From the NCBI RefSeq assembly GCF_026240635.1, contig NZ_CP110848.1:622501-686500 (forward strand): a stretch of 64,000 nt of DNA, given 5' to 3'. Both the position numbers and the translations under genes were made by a program. The stretch comes from Trichothermofontia sichuanensis B231. GTDB lineage: Bacteria > Cyanobacteriota > Cyanobacteriia > B231. Below are positions 31,001 to 41,022 of the stretch, in pieces; the first letter of the stretch is position 1, and every line of letters starts with the position of its first letter. The notes beneath the pieces are model-generated. The model was not told where the DNA came from. It ran no database searches and worked only from the letters and a program-made list of their open reading frames with translations.

Positions 31001-31431
31001 GACGGAACAATTTCCCAATCACAGACAGTACAGGTAGGGGCTAACGTGCCAGGTCCTAACGGCTTCCCCGACCACCGACAACAGTGCCCGGTGGGTCGAT
31101 AACGATCGTCAAGCACCCATCAGCCTCAGCCCTAGTATAAAAATGTCGCCCAACGATCGGGCAAAATCTTTTAATCTCTAAAGCTTTGTGAGGAATTGTT
31201 TGCCGAATCAACACTCCCCCGGCGAAATCCTAAGCAAACATTAACGAGCTTAAGCTCAAGTTAAGAATTAGTGTAATGGTATCCTCTGATGCGGATAAGC
31301 CAGGATAAGGGTGAGAACGGATACCTCAGTTAAGACTGGCATCAGGAGTGCTGATTAAGTTGAATATCTCTCAGATTTGAGGTTAGTTTGATGGCAATCT
31401 AGAATATCTTTCTCCGTGAAGATTCGCTTGG
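31001..31431. other. Intergenic region upstream of the acyl-CoA synthetase
   Basis: About 430 bp with no supported gene. A perfect 12-bp palindrome GAGCTTAAGCTC lies at 31246-31257 in an AT-rich stretch and is a possible operator. Promoter boxes cannot be assigned with confidence. Confidence 0.4.
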
Positions 31432-31989
31432 TGAAAAGTGCTGATTATCCTTGGCTTCAACAATTCTATGAAACGGAAAGATTGATCCTTTAGGGAAAGG
31501 CATTCGATTAATTCAGACCAGCCGTGCCTACATCATTGAGGTGGCCCTGGATCACACTGTACCAATATCTTCAGCGAATGGGACCCTGCTCCCTTTAAGC
31601 GTCGGAACCTAGACCCGGATTTGAAATTGTACCTGGAGGAATCTTCGGAGGAAATTCCCTTTAAGTACCCGATCGAAATCGGTTTTACCCTGCCGCCGGG
31701 TCGGCGTAATGAGGCAATGGAGGCAGCCGTGTGTACAGGCCTCTAGAATGGGATTAACTTCAAGCTTTACCGGCTGCGTCGAGAACTCAAGATGCGAGAA
31801 CTCAAGATGATTAATGCACGCACCCTCCGCTACGCCCTAGTGGGGCTAGTGACCCTGGTGGCGGCCAGACGGTTGTCAGATACTGCCGAGCAGCGTCTGC
31901 TGACCGCCGTATTGGATGAGGGGTTGTTTATCGGGGGGTGGGTGTTCCTCTGGGAGGCGGTTTCCCTACGCCTAGAGGCAACTGTTTAG
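31432..31989 (+). pseudogene. Remnant of a small cyanobacterial membrane protein gene
   Basis: Pieces of one protein appear in successive frames. They are ADYPWLQQFYETER, then (after a shift near 31482) IDPLGKGIRLIQTSRAYIIE, then (after a shift near 31564) WDPAPFKRRNLDPDLKLYLE and FKYPIEIGFTLPPGRR. An in-frame TAG follows at 31744-31746, and the tail LYRLRRELKMRELKMINART leads into a membrane helix. Two frameshifts plus a stop, together with a perfect 15-bp tandem duplication (CGAGAACTCAAGATG, 31780-31809), show a decayed gene. The order (acidic soluble domain then terminal helices) resembles a widespread cyanobacterial membrane protein family of unknown function. A 65-codon frame (31792-31989) survives but is only its C-terminus. 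Confidence 0.72.
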
Positions 31990-32058
31990 GGGAATTGCCG
32001 CTACAACGGGTGGGATTCTCAGGTTTAATGGAAATGCGACCTTACCCGTCCCAGTTCC

Positions 32059-34014
32059 TTGTCTGAGTCATTGTCTGAACCTGAATCATTGTTTGCGTCA
32101 TTTCAGCCATTAGCCGCGATCGCGGTTAGCCCTACTGGGGCCAGGACCCTACTCCCCCTCCTGGATGAACATATCCCCCTCTGGGTGCCAGTGTCGATCG
32201 CGGCCACTTTGCCCGCTATGGGTGCTCAATCGTCCCTACACCCCTACACGGGACCTCTACGGGAACACCTGCCCCACCTCTGGGCTAACTATCGCGGTCT
32301 CATCTGCTGCCTGGCAACAGGGGCCGTGGTCCGTCTGATTGCCCCCTTATTAACGGATAAGACTAGCGACCCCGCGATCGTGGTGGTGGATGAAGCGGCC
32401 CAAGTAGTGATTAGCCTCTGTGGTGGACATCGGGGTGGGGCCGATCACCTGACCCAAATCATCGCCAGTTATCTAGGAGCAACCCCGATTTTGACAGGCG
32501 CAGCCAATCATCGCCAAGAACCAGGGGTAGATACCTGGGGGCTGCCCTTTGGTTGGCGGCGGGGATCGGGGGATTGGACGGCTGTGAGCGGGGCGATCGC
32601 CCGTGGGGAGCCAGTACAACTGATCCAGGAAGTCGGCTCAACGGTCTGGCAGACCACCCTGGCTAATGGGTTACCCCTTCAGCTTGCACCTCAATCCCAA
32701 CCAGAAACTGCCACCTATCCCCACGTCTGGATCAGTGCCCAGCGGCGGGTGCCGGAACCCGGAGTGGCAGCCGCAAGCGTGACTGGCCCCCAGGTGCAGT
32801 GGTATCCGCGGGTGCTGTGGGTGGGGGTGGGCTGTGAGCGGGGGACACCGCAGGGGGTGATTGCCCAGGCGGTTGCAACAGCCCTGGCCAGTCAAGGATT
32901 AGCCGCTGAGGCCATTGCTGGGGTCGCCACGATTGACTTGAAGGCTGATGAAGCCGGGTTGCTGGCGTTTTGTCGCGATCAGGATCTGCCACTGGTTTGT
33001 TTTACGGCGGAGCAATTGCAAGGGGTGTCTGTGCCCAACCCGTCGGCGATCGTGGCTGCCGAGGTGGGTACCCCCAGTGTGGCAGAGGCCGCGGCCATGT
33101 TAGCGGCTGAAGGGATTGGCCCAGGGATTGCGCCAACCGAATCCCCGCGTCTGCTTGTCCCCAAACAGGTTGTGCGTTTACCGAGTCAACCCGGTGCCGT
33201 GACGGTGGCGATCGCCCAGGCGGGTGTGGAATATACGGGCCGAGTGGGTAAGCTCTGGTTAATTGGTACGGGGCCTGGTGAGATCGCTCAGATCACGCCA
33301 GCGGCACAGGCGGCTTTAAGCGCAGCGGATGCCGTGATTGGCTATTCTCTCTATATTGATCTGATTCGGTCCCGATTACGGGCGGGCCAACTGATTGAAA
33401 GTCTGCCCATTACCCAGGAGCGGCAACGGGCTGAGCGGGCGATCGCCCTAGCGAATTGGGGGTTAACGGTGGCGGTGGTCTCCTCCGGGGACTGTGGTAT
33501 TTACGGGATGGCTGGCCTAGTACTGGAGGAACTGAGCCGTCGGGGGTGGGATGGTAAAAAACCTGAGGTGCAGGTTTTTCCGGGCATTACGGCAATGCAG
33601 GCAGCGGCGGCGCGGGTGGGTGCGCCTTTAATGCATGACTTTTGTGCGATTAGCCTGAGTGATCTCCTAACGCCTTGGGAGGTTATCGAAAAACGCCTCC
33701 AAGCGGCAGCCCAAGGTGATTTTGTGACGGCGCTCTATAACCCGCGATCGCAAACCCGCACCCGGCAAATTCAAGAGGCCCAAGCTATTTTCCTGGCCCA
33801 CCGTTCCCCGGATACACCCGTTGCCCTCGTCCGCGCCGCCTACCGTCGGGATGAGCATATTACCTTAACTACTCTGGGACAATTGCTAGAAGCCACGATC
33901 GACATGCTGACGGTGGTGATTATTGGCAATCAAAGTACCCGTCGCCACGGCGATTGGCTCATTACCCCAAGAGGTTATCTGGGCTTTGGATCTGGGCTTT
34001 GGTCACCAGCATGA
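32059..34014 (+). CDS. cobJ: Bifunctional CbiG (cobalt-precorrin-5A hydrolase) / CobJ (precorrin-3B C17-methyltransferase)
   Basis: 651 residues. The N-terminal half (about 1-370) is CbiG-like: the YRGLICCLATGAVVRLIAPLL region, VVVDEAAQVVISLCGGHRGG, and a C-terminal CbiG domain with WVGVGCERGTP and STIDLKADEAGL-type features. The C-terminal half (about 395-640) is a tetrapyrrole methylase: LWLIGTGPGEIAQITPAAQ, VVSSGDCGIYGMAGLVLE, and VFPGITAMQAAAARVGAP. Both act in corrin ring contraction during cobalamin synthesis, and this fusion is common in cyanobacteria. The start is a TTG at 32059; no better start codon is visible. Confidence 0.95.
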   Translation: MSESLSEPESLFASFQPLAAIAVSPTGARTLLPLLDEHIPLWVPVSIAATLPAMGAQSSLHPYTGPLREHLPHLWANYRGLICCLATGAVVRLIAPLLTDKTSDPAIVVVDEAAQVVISLCGGHRGGADHLTQIIASYLGATPILTGAANHRQEPGVDTWGLPFGWRRGSGDWTAVSGAIARGEPVQLIQEVGSTVWQTTLANGLPLQLAPQSQPETATYPHVWISAQRRVPEPGVAAASVTGPQVQWYPRVLWVGVGCERGTPQGVIAQAVATALASQGLAAEAIAGVATIDLKADEAGLLAFCRDQDLPLVCFTAEQLQGVSVPNPSAIVAAEVGTPSVAEAAAMLAAEGIGPGIAPTESPRLLVPKQVVRLPSQPGAVTVAIAQAGVEYTGRVGKLWLIGTGPGEIAQITPAAQAALSAADAVIGYSLYIDLIRSRLRAGQLIESLPITQERQRAERAIALANWGLTVAVVSSGDCGIYGMAGLVLEELSRRGWDGKKPEVQVFPGITAMQAAAARVGAPLMHDFCAISLSDLLTPWEVIEKRLQAAAQGDFVTALYNPRSQTRTRQIQEAQAIFLAHRSPDTPVALVRAAYRRDEHITLTTLGQLLEATIDMLTVVIIGNQSTRRHGDWLITPRGYLGFGSGLWSPA

Positions 34015-34080
34015 CAGCGGCGGACGAACTTGAGACGAACCTCAATCAGTCGGTAAGTGTCATTAAACCAAAGATCCTTG

Positions 34081-34104
34081 GTTGACTGACCAATCTTTTC
34101 CCCT
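34081..34104. repeat. Partial repeat family B end
   Basis: GTTGACTGACCAATCTTTTC followed by ccc matches the left terminus of family B copies 1 and 2. The rest of the element is missing, so this is a solo end or truncated copy just after cobJ. Confidence 0.7.
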
Positions 34105-34176
34105 TCAAAAAACATGCAGGAAAATAGGCAATTATGGTTACCCTGTTAGCAAATGATCTCAACATGTTTGAGCCAC

Positions 34177-37100
34177 TCATTTAGTAGCAGTGGCCCATAG
34201 GTTCAGATCATCCTCAATAACCTCAACAGTGCTAAAGCCAGCTTGCTTAAGCTTCTCCGCTAGGGTTTTGGCAGTAAAGCCAGTTCTATGCGCCATGTAA
34301 GAGTTGCCCCTAGCGATATCGTAACTATAGCCATAAAGGATATCGATCGCAGCAATTGGCCCTGCGGCAGAAACATAAAGCGGTTCTTCCAGTTTGCCCT
34401 GAGCTACATACTCAGCTACTCGCTGCAAATCAGGTAAGGTGATCAGTACAAAGCCACCGGGTTTCAAGACACGATAAAATTCAGATAGAGCGATCGGGAC
34501 TTCATGGTGATAGACATGCTCCAGGTTGTGGGAGGAATATACCGCATCAACCGAATTAGAAGCAACGGCACTTAGATCTGTAATTGATCCCAGAAGATCT
34601 GGGTGTACAGAGGGATCAATATCCAGTCGAATCTCTTGCCACTCTGGCGATCGAAATTGCTGTGGTAGCTTATTAATATCCGCAGCACCACAGCCAACAT
34701 GAAGCAATAATTTACGATCAGGATTAGCTTCGCTAGCAGCCTCGATGTCTGAGACGGATATCTGCTGTGCTAAGGCTTCATGAACAACTTGTTGATAAAA
34801 ATTCTCTAATGCCTGTAGAGGTTCTGGATCATCATACAGTCTAGACTTGTTACGGTTGATTTTCTCAGAAATCTGCTGTCGCCATTCTGGCTCTAACCCC
34901 AACCTGACAGCAATATCAATGTATTCAGCCGCGTTATTAGCAATGGTTTCCGTCACCCCAATGCGGGTTAAAATTCCATAGGACTGCCGTCCCCGCATTA
35001 ACTGGCCAGGGCAGGTAACGATAGGCAAGTCATAGGCTAGACTATCAAGCGTAGTCAGACAGCCCGAAAACTCAAAGGTGTCTAGGAAAATATCTGCCAG
35101 TCGATAAAAATTAAAATAGTTTTGGTAAATCTCACGCGGTAAAAAAACTACATAGTCATCCGCATTTAGCCCTTGATCAGCAAAACTTCGTTGTAGCCGT
35201 TGCTGAAGTTTGCGGGTGATCTCAGGGCTGATGTGAGATTCAATAAAAACAAACTTGGCTTGCGGAATGCGTTGGGCAATGGCTGCAAAAAGCCAATCAT
35301 ACTGAGGTAAATACTTTTGTAAAGATTGTATGCAAAGATAAATAATTGCCTCTGATGGCAATCCATACTCTTGACGCGTCTTTAGTGATTTTGGCGTAAC
35401 GTCTGGCGGACTACAATGAATCCCAAGGTTGGGAAGGCGAATTAGCTTTTCTGAGTAGTGTTGCTCTGCATTCGGCAACTCCATTAACTCATTTGATAGA
35501 AAATAGTCGATCGTGGGTGAACCTGTGGTAATTGGATGTCCCCAACTCACGCATTGTATAGGTGCTAAGCGTAGTACTGACAACTGGGAAATAATCAGAT
35601 CCATTCCCACCTCTAAAAAAACTAGAATATGTAGATCTTGCTCGATAACTTTTTGGCAAATGGTATTGAGATCGCTAGGAAATTGCAGGAAGACGTCACT
35701 ATAGAGCCTGAATGCTTCACTAACAAAATCAGGTTGGGGATTAATTTGGAAACAGTAAACCTTGAAACGATCGCGATCGTGATATTTTAACCAGTTGAGG
35801 AAAAGCTTACTCACAACGCCTTGGGTTGAGATATTTGCAAAAATGTAGCCTACACGAATCTTTTGCTCTGAATCGATAGGAGGCATCTCACGGCGTTGGC
35901 ACCAGAAGGGATAATGAGCCTTGAGAATTTCATGAATTAAATTAGACCACTGACGTTGAATTTGCTGATCATTGTGGTTTTGATAAATTACATAAAAATT
36001 ATTCTTCAATTGAGGCAACGTTAATGCACTTTCTCGGCCTTCAGATGTGTCCAGATCTAAATAATTTGGCAATTGATTTAACCCTTGAATAATCTGTTCT
36101 TGATACTTTGCTAGCTCCTCAGCAGTATTGTAAATGATGGGTAATGTGAGTAACGATTCTGCCTTCAGATATAAAACTGCTGGCAAACATTCACTAGCCT
36201 CCTGCGCAACGGCAATTGCACGTTCCGGTTCACTGATATTTTGTAGAGTATAAATCCAGTGAACATAGAGGGGTAAAGACTGAGAATACCGTTTAACAGC
36301 TTCTTCATAAAGCTGAACTGCTGATTCAAACTGCTTAACTTGTTGATAACATTGTGCCAGAACTAGATAGACATCTAGGTCTTCTTTTTCTGATTTTAAG
36401 TAGCTTGTATAATGTTTTAAGTAGCTTGTATAATGATGGATCGCTGTCTCATATTCTTTGGCATAGAAGCTAGCATTACCAAAATAACGTTCAGCAAGTA
36501 GTTGCTCATTGTTGTGTTGATAGGCAACAGCAAGGTTATAATGAACGTCAGGATTATCATGTTTGAGGCTGATAGCAGTCTGATAAGTTTTAATTGCAGC
36601 CTCTATGTCCCCTCGCAGTGTCAATACATTACCCAAATTCAAATAACTGCCAAAAAATTTTGAATCTATTGCGATCGCTCTTCGGAACATTACTTCAGCT
36701 TTATCCAGTTTTTCAGCTTGCATGAATAAATTACCAAGATTATTACAAGCCAATACATTGGTATTATCTAGGACTATTGCTTGTTGATAAGCTGCTATAG
36801 CCTGCTGGGTATCCCCGATTGCCTCGAAAACTAAACCCAGGTTGTAATGCAGCAGGGACTGGTCAGGCGCTAGTGCTAGGGCAAGGTTAAGCATCGATAT
36901 TGCTGATTCATAGTCTTGATTGAGATAGTAGGCCATGCCGAGATCACGCCAGAGACTGGGATGATCAGGGGTCCAATAAAGCGCCTCCCGATATTTGGCG
37001 ATCGCTGCCTGAAACTGGTGGGCATGATGGTAAGTTAGGGCCTCAGCATACAGCCTCATCATTACCTTCTGTTTTGCATCTTGCTCCAAATTGGTAATCC

Positions 37101-37830
37101 CTGTAATGATCTTTTGCTGATGCTGCCCAGAGGCTGCAAGGTTACGAGAGTCGCTGGCTCGATATCGCTGCCATTGGAAAATCATGAAATTATGGCCAGG
37201 ATAGATAGCCTCTGATAATACTGGCATCGGTGAAAGCCACGCTAAATCACATTCAGGCGTCGTCAATAGGAAATCCTGGCTGGCTTGTTGCACCGAAGCC
37301 CAATTACTGGCAGCAACTATAATTAAAGCTTGATCGGCGAGAAATGGTTTCACCAGATGCAGTCCCATTAGCACCGATCGGTAGTCATAGGCAGCGTCAT
37401 AAAAATAAACCCCGATCGTAGGTTTATCCTGGCTGGTTCGCAAATCAATGAAAAAATCCTCAAAATTTTGATAATAAAAAGTAACCTGGTCAGATAAACC
37501 ACAGTTACTTAAATTCTCAATTAAAAGATCAAAATTATCCTGAAAAGGATCAAAGTCAGAGAAATCATCGATCGCATAGGCAAGTATTTCAGGATGGTCT
37601 TTCAGGGCACCTACTAAGCTGCGCCCCTGGAAACTGCCTACCTCACAGTAGATCTCACCAGGACTCAGGTAACTGACCGCCAAATTAAGTAGGGACAACA
37701 GTTGTGGTGACGTTGTGCCGCGAATTTGTTGACAAATCTCAGTAAATGGGTCACGGGGTGGCCAAACTCCTAGATCGTGACCCGAATTAGAACGAGAGGA
37801 CAGTTTAGTTAGGTATGCTAGAGAGTCCAT
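34177..37830 (-). CDS. Methyltransferase - TPR - OGT/SPINDLY glycosyltransferase - methyltransferase fusion protein
   Basis: 1217 residues. N-terminal class I methyltransferase-like domain (about 50-220; EIYCEVGSFQGRSLVGAL is motif I). Then about seven tetratricopeptide repeats (255-540), e.g. LGMAYYLNQDYESAISMLN. Then a family-41 O-GlcNAc-transferase-like catalytic region (about 660-1020) with CVSWGHPITTGSPTIDYFL and HYSEKLIRLPNLG. A second methyltransferase closes the protein (about 1040-1217) with LLHVGCGAADI and FYRVLKPGGFVLITLPDL. It probably glycosylates a protein or surface glycan, with the TPRs holding the target; acceptor unknown. The gene is clearly AT-richer than its neighbours, suggesting horizontal transfer. 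A 21-bp duplication adds seven residues. Confidence 0.88.
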   Translation of the reverse strand: MDSLAYLTKLSSRSNSGHDLGVWPPRDPFTEICQQIRGTTSPQLLSLLNLAVSYLSPGEIYCEVGSFQGRSLVGALKDHPEILAYAIDDFSDFDPFQDNFDLLIENLSNCGLSDQVTFYYQNFEDFFIDLRTSQDKPTIGVYFYDAAYDYRSVLMGLHLVKPFLADQALIIVAASNWASVQQASQDFLLTTPECDLAWLSPMPVLSEAIYPGHNFMIFQWQRYRASDSRNLAASGQHQQKIITGITNLEQDAKQKVMMRLYAEALTYHHAHQFQAAIAKYREALYWTPDHPSLWRDLGMAYYLNQDYESAISMLNLALALAPDQSLLHYNLGLVFEAIGDTQQAIAAYQQAIVLDNTNVLACNNLGNLFMQAEKLDKAEVMFRRAIAIDSKFFGSYLNLGNVLTLRGDIEAAIKTYQTAISLKHDNPDVHYNLAVAYQHNNEQLLAERYFGNASFYAKEYETAIHHYTSYLKHYTSYLKSEKEDLDVYLVLAQCYQQVKQFESAVQLYEEAVKRYSQSLPLYVHWIYTLQNISEPERAIAVAQEASECLPAVLYLKAESLLTLPIIYNTAEELAKYQEQIIQGLNQLPNYLDLDTSEGRESALTLPQLKNNFYVIYQNHNDQQIQRQWSNLIHEILKAHYPFWCQRREMPPIDSEQKIRVGYIFANISTQGVVSKLFLNWLKYHDRDRFKVYCFQINPQPDFVSEAFRLYSDVFLQFPSDLNTICQKVIEQDLHILVFLEVGMDLIISQLSVLRLAPIQCVSWGHPITTGSPTIDYFLSNELMELPNAEQHYSEKLIRLPNLGIHCSPPDVTPKSLKTRQEYGLPSEAIIYLCIQSLQKYLPQYDWLFAAIAQRIPQAKFVFIESHISPEITRKLQQRLQRSFADQGLNADDYVVFLPREIYQNYFNFYRLADIFLDTFEFSGCLTTLDSLAYDLPIVTCPGQLMRGRQSYGILTRIGVTETIANNAAEYIDIAVRLGLEPEWRQQISEKINRNKSRLYDDPEPLQALENFYQQVVHEALAQQISVSDIEAASEANPDRKLLLHVGCGAADINKLPQQFRSPEWQEIRLDIDPSVHPDLLGSITDLSAVASNSVDAVYSSHNLEHVYHHEVPIALSEFYRVLKPGGFVLITLPDLQRVAEYVAQGKLEEPLYVSAAGPIAAIDILYGYSYDIARGNSYMAHRTGFTAKTLAEKLKQAGFSTVEVIEDDLNLWATATK
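36394..36435. repeat. 21-bp perfect in-frame tandem duplication inside the TPR protein gene
   Basis: Two identical 21-bp units lie back to back, giving HYTSYLK twice in the protein at about residues 466-479. The length keeps the frame, so the protein merely gains seven residues in a repeat helix. Confidence 0.92.
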
Positions 37831-38028
37831 GATTGATCGGAATGGGGGTAGGCAGGTGACGGTCTATGCCCTGTCAATACCTGCTTTGGATCTAGCCTAC
37901 CCCGATCGGCCTCCTCCGCGAACACTGCTAGCCACCAGCCCAAGTTCAAGGGTAGATGCCCCCTAACAGGGGGAAGCTCCCAGCCTGAGGGGAGACTGCA
38001 TCCACCCATGAACTGTGTTGGGACCTAG
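37831..38028. other. Gap upstream of the TPR protein gene
   Basis: No gene supported. With the adjoining repeat element it makes up 388 bp between the TPR gene and phosphoketolase. No clear promoter box. Confidence 0.35.
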
Positions 38029-38177
38029 TTGACTGACAAATCTTTTCCCCTCATCCCTAAATCCCTTCTCCCACCAGGGGCGAAGGGACTTTGACCCAAA
38101 CCCCTGGCTCGTGAGCACCTCTCCCGCTCTGGGAGAGGGGTTGGGGTGAGGGCAGTCCGAGTTTTGTCAGTCAATCA
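38029..38177. repeat. Dispersed repeat family B, copy 2
   Basis: Best-preserved copy. TTGACTGACAAA at 38029-38040 and its exact complement TTTGTCAGTCAA at 38163-38174 form perfect 12-bp terminal inverted repeats. The interior carries ccctaaatcccttctccca... gcgaaggg and the CTCTCCC/GGGAGAG stem shared with family A. Located 40 bp downstream of the phosphoketolase stop. Confidence 0.87.
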
Positions 38178-38218
38178 GATGTTGGGACTAACCCCCGATG
38201 GGAAGCGTTGCTTAAGCC

Positions 38219-40636
38219 TTAACCCGGCCACCGCCAGTTAGTGATCTCATCCTTGTCAATGCCATGTTCATGGGCATAGTTGCGGTTGTCGATGATCGCA
38301 TTCTTCATGCGTTCACGCACATGGGCACCCCGCGAACCCAGGCTAGGGACGCGATCGATCACATCAATCACTAACTTAAAGCGATCGATCTCATTATTGA
38401 TAGCCAACTCCAGGGGAGTGTTGATATTGCCTTTTTCCTTATAACCACGTACATGGATGCGATCCTGATTGGTACGGCGGTAGGTCAATTTGTGAATTAA
38501 CCAGGGATAGCCGTGGAAGTTAAAGATCACCGGTTTATCCGGCGTAAAGAGGGTATCAAACTCCCGCTCTGAGAGACCATGCGGATGCTCCGAAGCCGAC
38601 ATCAAGGTCAGCAGATCTACCACATTGATAAACCGTACCTTGAGCGAGGGGAATTCCTCCCGCAGGATCGCCGTCGCTGCCAGGGCTTCTTTAGTGGGAA
38701 TATCCCCACAGCAGGCCATCACCACATCCGGTTCATCGGGATCTGTGCCACAGTCATCATTGCAGGCCCAATCCCAAATACCAATCCCCTTAGTGCAGTG
38801 CTTAATTGCCTCATCTATGCTCAGATATTGCAAATGCTTTTGCTTATCCGCCACGATGACATTGGTGTAGTTGGTACTCCGCAAGCAGTGATCAGCAACC
38901 GACAGCAAGCAGTTAGCATCCGGTGGGAAATAAATCCGGACCACATCAGGACTCTTGTTGGTGACCAAATCCACAAAACCAGGATCTTGGTGCGAAAAAC
39001 CATTGTGATCCTGACGCCAAACCGTTGATGATAACAGAATATTCCAGGAAGAAATTGGTGCCCGCCAAGGAACTTCATTGCGACAGATATCCAACCACTT
39101 GGCGTGTTGGTTAAACATTGAATCGATCACATGAGCAAAGGCTTCGTAGGTGTGGAAAAATCCATGCCGTCCAGAGAGCAAATATCCCTCCATCCAACCC
39201 ACTAGCGTATGCTCACTCAGCATTTCCATGACCCGACCATCAACAGCCAGTTCGCTGCCATCGGCATCTTCTGGCAGTAAATCCGCTAGCCAGGTTTTCT
39301 TGCTCACTTCATAGACAGCAGTCAGGCGGTTCGACGCGGTTTCATCCGGGCCAAACATTCGGAAATTATGCATATTATTGCGCATAACGTCCCGCAGAAA
39401 TGCCCCCAGTGGCCGCGTATTTTCGGCTTCCATCGTGCCCGGTTCAGGGACCTCAACAGCATAGTTGCGGAAGTCAGGCATCTTAAGTTCCTTGCGCAGG
39501 ATACCCCCATTAGTAATTGGGTTTGATCCCATGCGTAGATTGCCGGTGGGGGATAATTCCTTGAGTTCCGGAATCAGAGAACCCTTCTCATCAAAAAGTT
39601 CTTCCGGTTTGTAACTGCGTAGCCAATCTTCCAAGAGTTTTAAATGGGCCGGATTAGTGTGCAGATCTGCCATTGGCACCTGGTGCGATCGCCAGAAACC
39701 TTCAACCTTGTGGCCATCAATCTCCGCCGGCGCTGTCCACCCTTTGGGCGATCGCAGCACAATCATCGGCCACTTGGGTCGCACGATCGGGCCACCACTG
39801 CGGGCCGCCTGCTGGATTTGCTTAATTTCAGCAATCACCGTATCTAGGGTTGCTGCCATTGCCTGGTGCATGAATTCCGGATCGGAGCCTTCAACAAAGT
39901 AGGGCTTGTACCCATAGCCCTTGAACAAGCACTCCAACTCCTCATGGCTGATGCGCGACAAAATTGTTGGGTTGGCAATCTTATAGCCATTCAGATGTAG
40001 GATCGGTAGCACCGCACCATCACGAGCCGGATTGATGAACTTATTCGAGTGCCATGCCGTTGCCAGGGGACCGGTTTCCGCTTCCCCATCCCCCACTACG
40101 GCAGCAACGATCGTCTCTGGATTATCAAAGGCAATCCCATAGGCGTGGGAGAGACTGTATCCGAGTTCGCCGCCTTCGTGGATCGAGCCAGGCGTTTCTG
40201 GAGTACAGTGGCTCCCAATACCGCCGGGGAAGGAAAACTGCTTGAAGAACTTAAACAGCCCCTCCAGGTCTTCACTTTTATCGGGATAGATCTCGGAATA
40301 AGACCCTTCCAGATAGACGGGGGCAAGCACACCAGGAGCACCATGACCTGGCCCTGCCACATACACCATGCTCTGGTGGTGCTGCTTGATAATGCGGTTC
40401 AGGTGAACATAGATGAAGCTCAGGCCGGGACTGGACCCCCAGTGTCCCAAGAGGCGATATTTGACATGCTCTGCTTTGAGCGGTTCCCGGAGCAGGGGAT
40501 TATCCCGCAGGTAGATCATCCCTAGGGCCAAATAGTTGCAAGCACGCCAATAGGCATCAATCTTGCGCAGTTCTGCCGCTGTCAGAGGTTGCGTACTTGA
40601 ACTTGCTGTGGTTTGAGGCATCGATGTTGTTGTCAT
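38219..40636 (-). CDS. xfp: Phosphoketolase (xylulose-5-phosphate/fructose-6-phosphate)
   Basis: 805-residue thiamine-diphosphate enzyme that cleaves xylulose-5-P or fructose-6-P with phosphate to give acetyl phosphate. Recognised from [29 protein letters not shown], the TPP/Mg motif [20 protein letters not shown] and [13 protein letters not shown]. Length matches cyanobacterial and bacterial phosphoketolases. It supplies acetyl phosphate in cyanobacterial carbon metabolism. The ATG at 40636 lies 8 bp from a perfect palindrome (40644-40661) that may bind a regulator. No acetate kinase or phosphotransacetylase is adjacent. Confidence 0.97.
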   Translation of the reverse strand: MTTTSMPQTTASSSTQPLTAAELRKIDAYWRACNYLALGMIYLRDNPLLREPLKAEHVKYRLLGHWGSSPGLSFIYVHLNRIIKQHHQSMVYVAGPGHGAPGVLAPVYLEGSYSEIYPDKSEDLEGLFKFFKQFSFPGGIGSHCTPETPGSIHEGGELGYSLSHAYGIAFDNPETIVAAVVGDGEAETGPLATAWHSNKFINPARDGAVLPILHLNGYKIANPTILSRISHEELECLFKGYGYKPYFVEGSDPEFMHQAMAATLDTVIAEIKQIQQAARSGGPIVRPKWPMIVLRSPKGWTAPAEIDGHKVEGFWRSHQVPMADLHTNPAHLKLLEDWLRSYKPEELFDEKGSLIPELKELSPTGNLRMGSNPITNGGILRKELKMPDFRNYAVEVPEPGTMEAENTRPLGAFLRDVMRNNMHNFRMFGPDETASNRLTAVYEVSKKTWLADLLPEDADGSELAVDGRVMEMLSEHTLVGWMEGYLLSGRHGFFHTYEAFAHVIDSMFNQHAKWLDICRNEVPWRAPISSWNILLSSTVWRQDHNGFSHQDPGFVDLVTNKSPDVVRIYFPPDANCLLSVADHCLRSTNYTNVIVADKQKHLQYLSIDEAIKHCTKGIGIWDWACNDDCGTDPDEPDVVMACCGDIPTKEALAATAILREEFPSLKVRFINVVDLLTLMSASEHPHGLSEREFDTLFTPDKPVIFNFHGYPWLIHKLTYRRTNQDRIHVRGYKEKGNINTPLELAINNEIDRFKLVIDVIDRVPSLGSRGAHVRERMKNAIIDNRNYAHEHGIDKDEITNWRWPG

Positions 40637-40643
40637 AACATAG

Positions 40644-40661
40644 ATCGTTTTTGAAAACGAT
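40644..40661. promoter_or_regulatory. Perfect palindrome immediately upstream of phosphoketolase
   Basis: ATCGTTTT-TG-AAAACGAT, 8-bp perfect arms around two bases, ending 8 bp before the xfp start codon. The position within the leader suggests a repressor operator or a translational hairpin. The regulator is not identifiable. Confidence 0.55.
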
Positions 40662-40889
40662 GTTTAACGTAGCTTCTATCATAAGCGACGTTGTTTTTTT
40701 CACGCATAGGTGACCAATAATTCTCAATAGCTATGAAAATCAATATCACCTTAAGCAAACCCTGTATAAATCTCAAGGAAGGTCTCGCTACTGACAGGAA
40801 ACACCCAAGCCTAATTTTTAGGTTTTCTTCAGATGTATCAGACCGTTAACAGCTTTTAACCTAGACTCGGCTTAAAGGCTCTTCTGGGA

Positions 40890-40995
40890 TTTTGGGGTAA
40901 ACAGTATCAGCAACTACAAATAAACGATCGGAAACGTTGAGTTTATGGTGGGGGCGCTACGCGCCCCCACCATAAACTCAGGAGAGCCGGCTTAA
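40890..40995. repeat. Dispersed repeat family C, copy 1, with a perfect 20-bp hairpin
   Basis: 40938-40957 (TGAGTTTATGGTGGGGGCGC) and 40961-40980 are exact reverse complements around a TAC loop. The surrounding ~100 bp align with 55190-55283, sharing the pattern gtaaa.cgtat..g.aactaca before the hairpin and ccaccataaactcagg.gagcc after it. Lies in the 630-bp gap between the divergent xfp and cobA genes. Confidence 0.85.
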
Positions 40996-41022
40996 ATCAC
41001 CCTCAGCCAGTGTCTTTAAGAT

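Noticed and set aside
30326-31102. 258-codon rightward frame opposite the acyl-CoA synthetase
   Set aside because: It is antisense to a well-conserved enzyme with no recognisable domain, and is explained by the low stop density of GC-rich DNA.
31990-32058. Cobalamin riboswitch upstream of cobJ, and likewise before cobA and cobS
   Set aside because: I looked for the conserved B12-box and core elements and found none. The gaps before cobJ and cobS are also too short.
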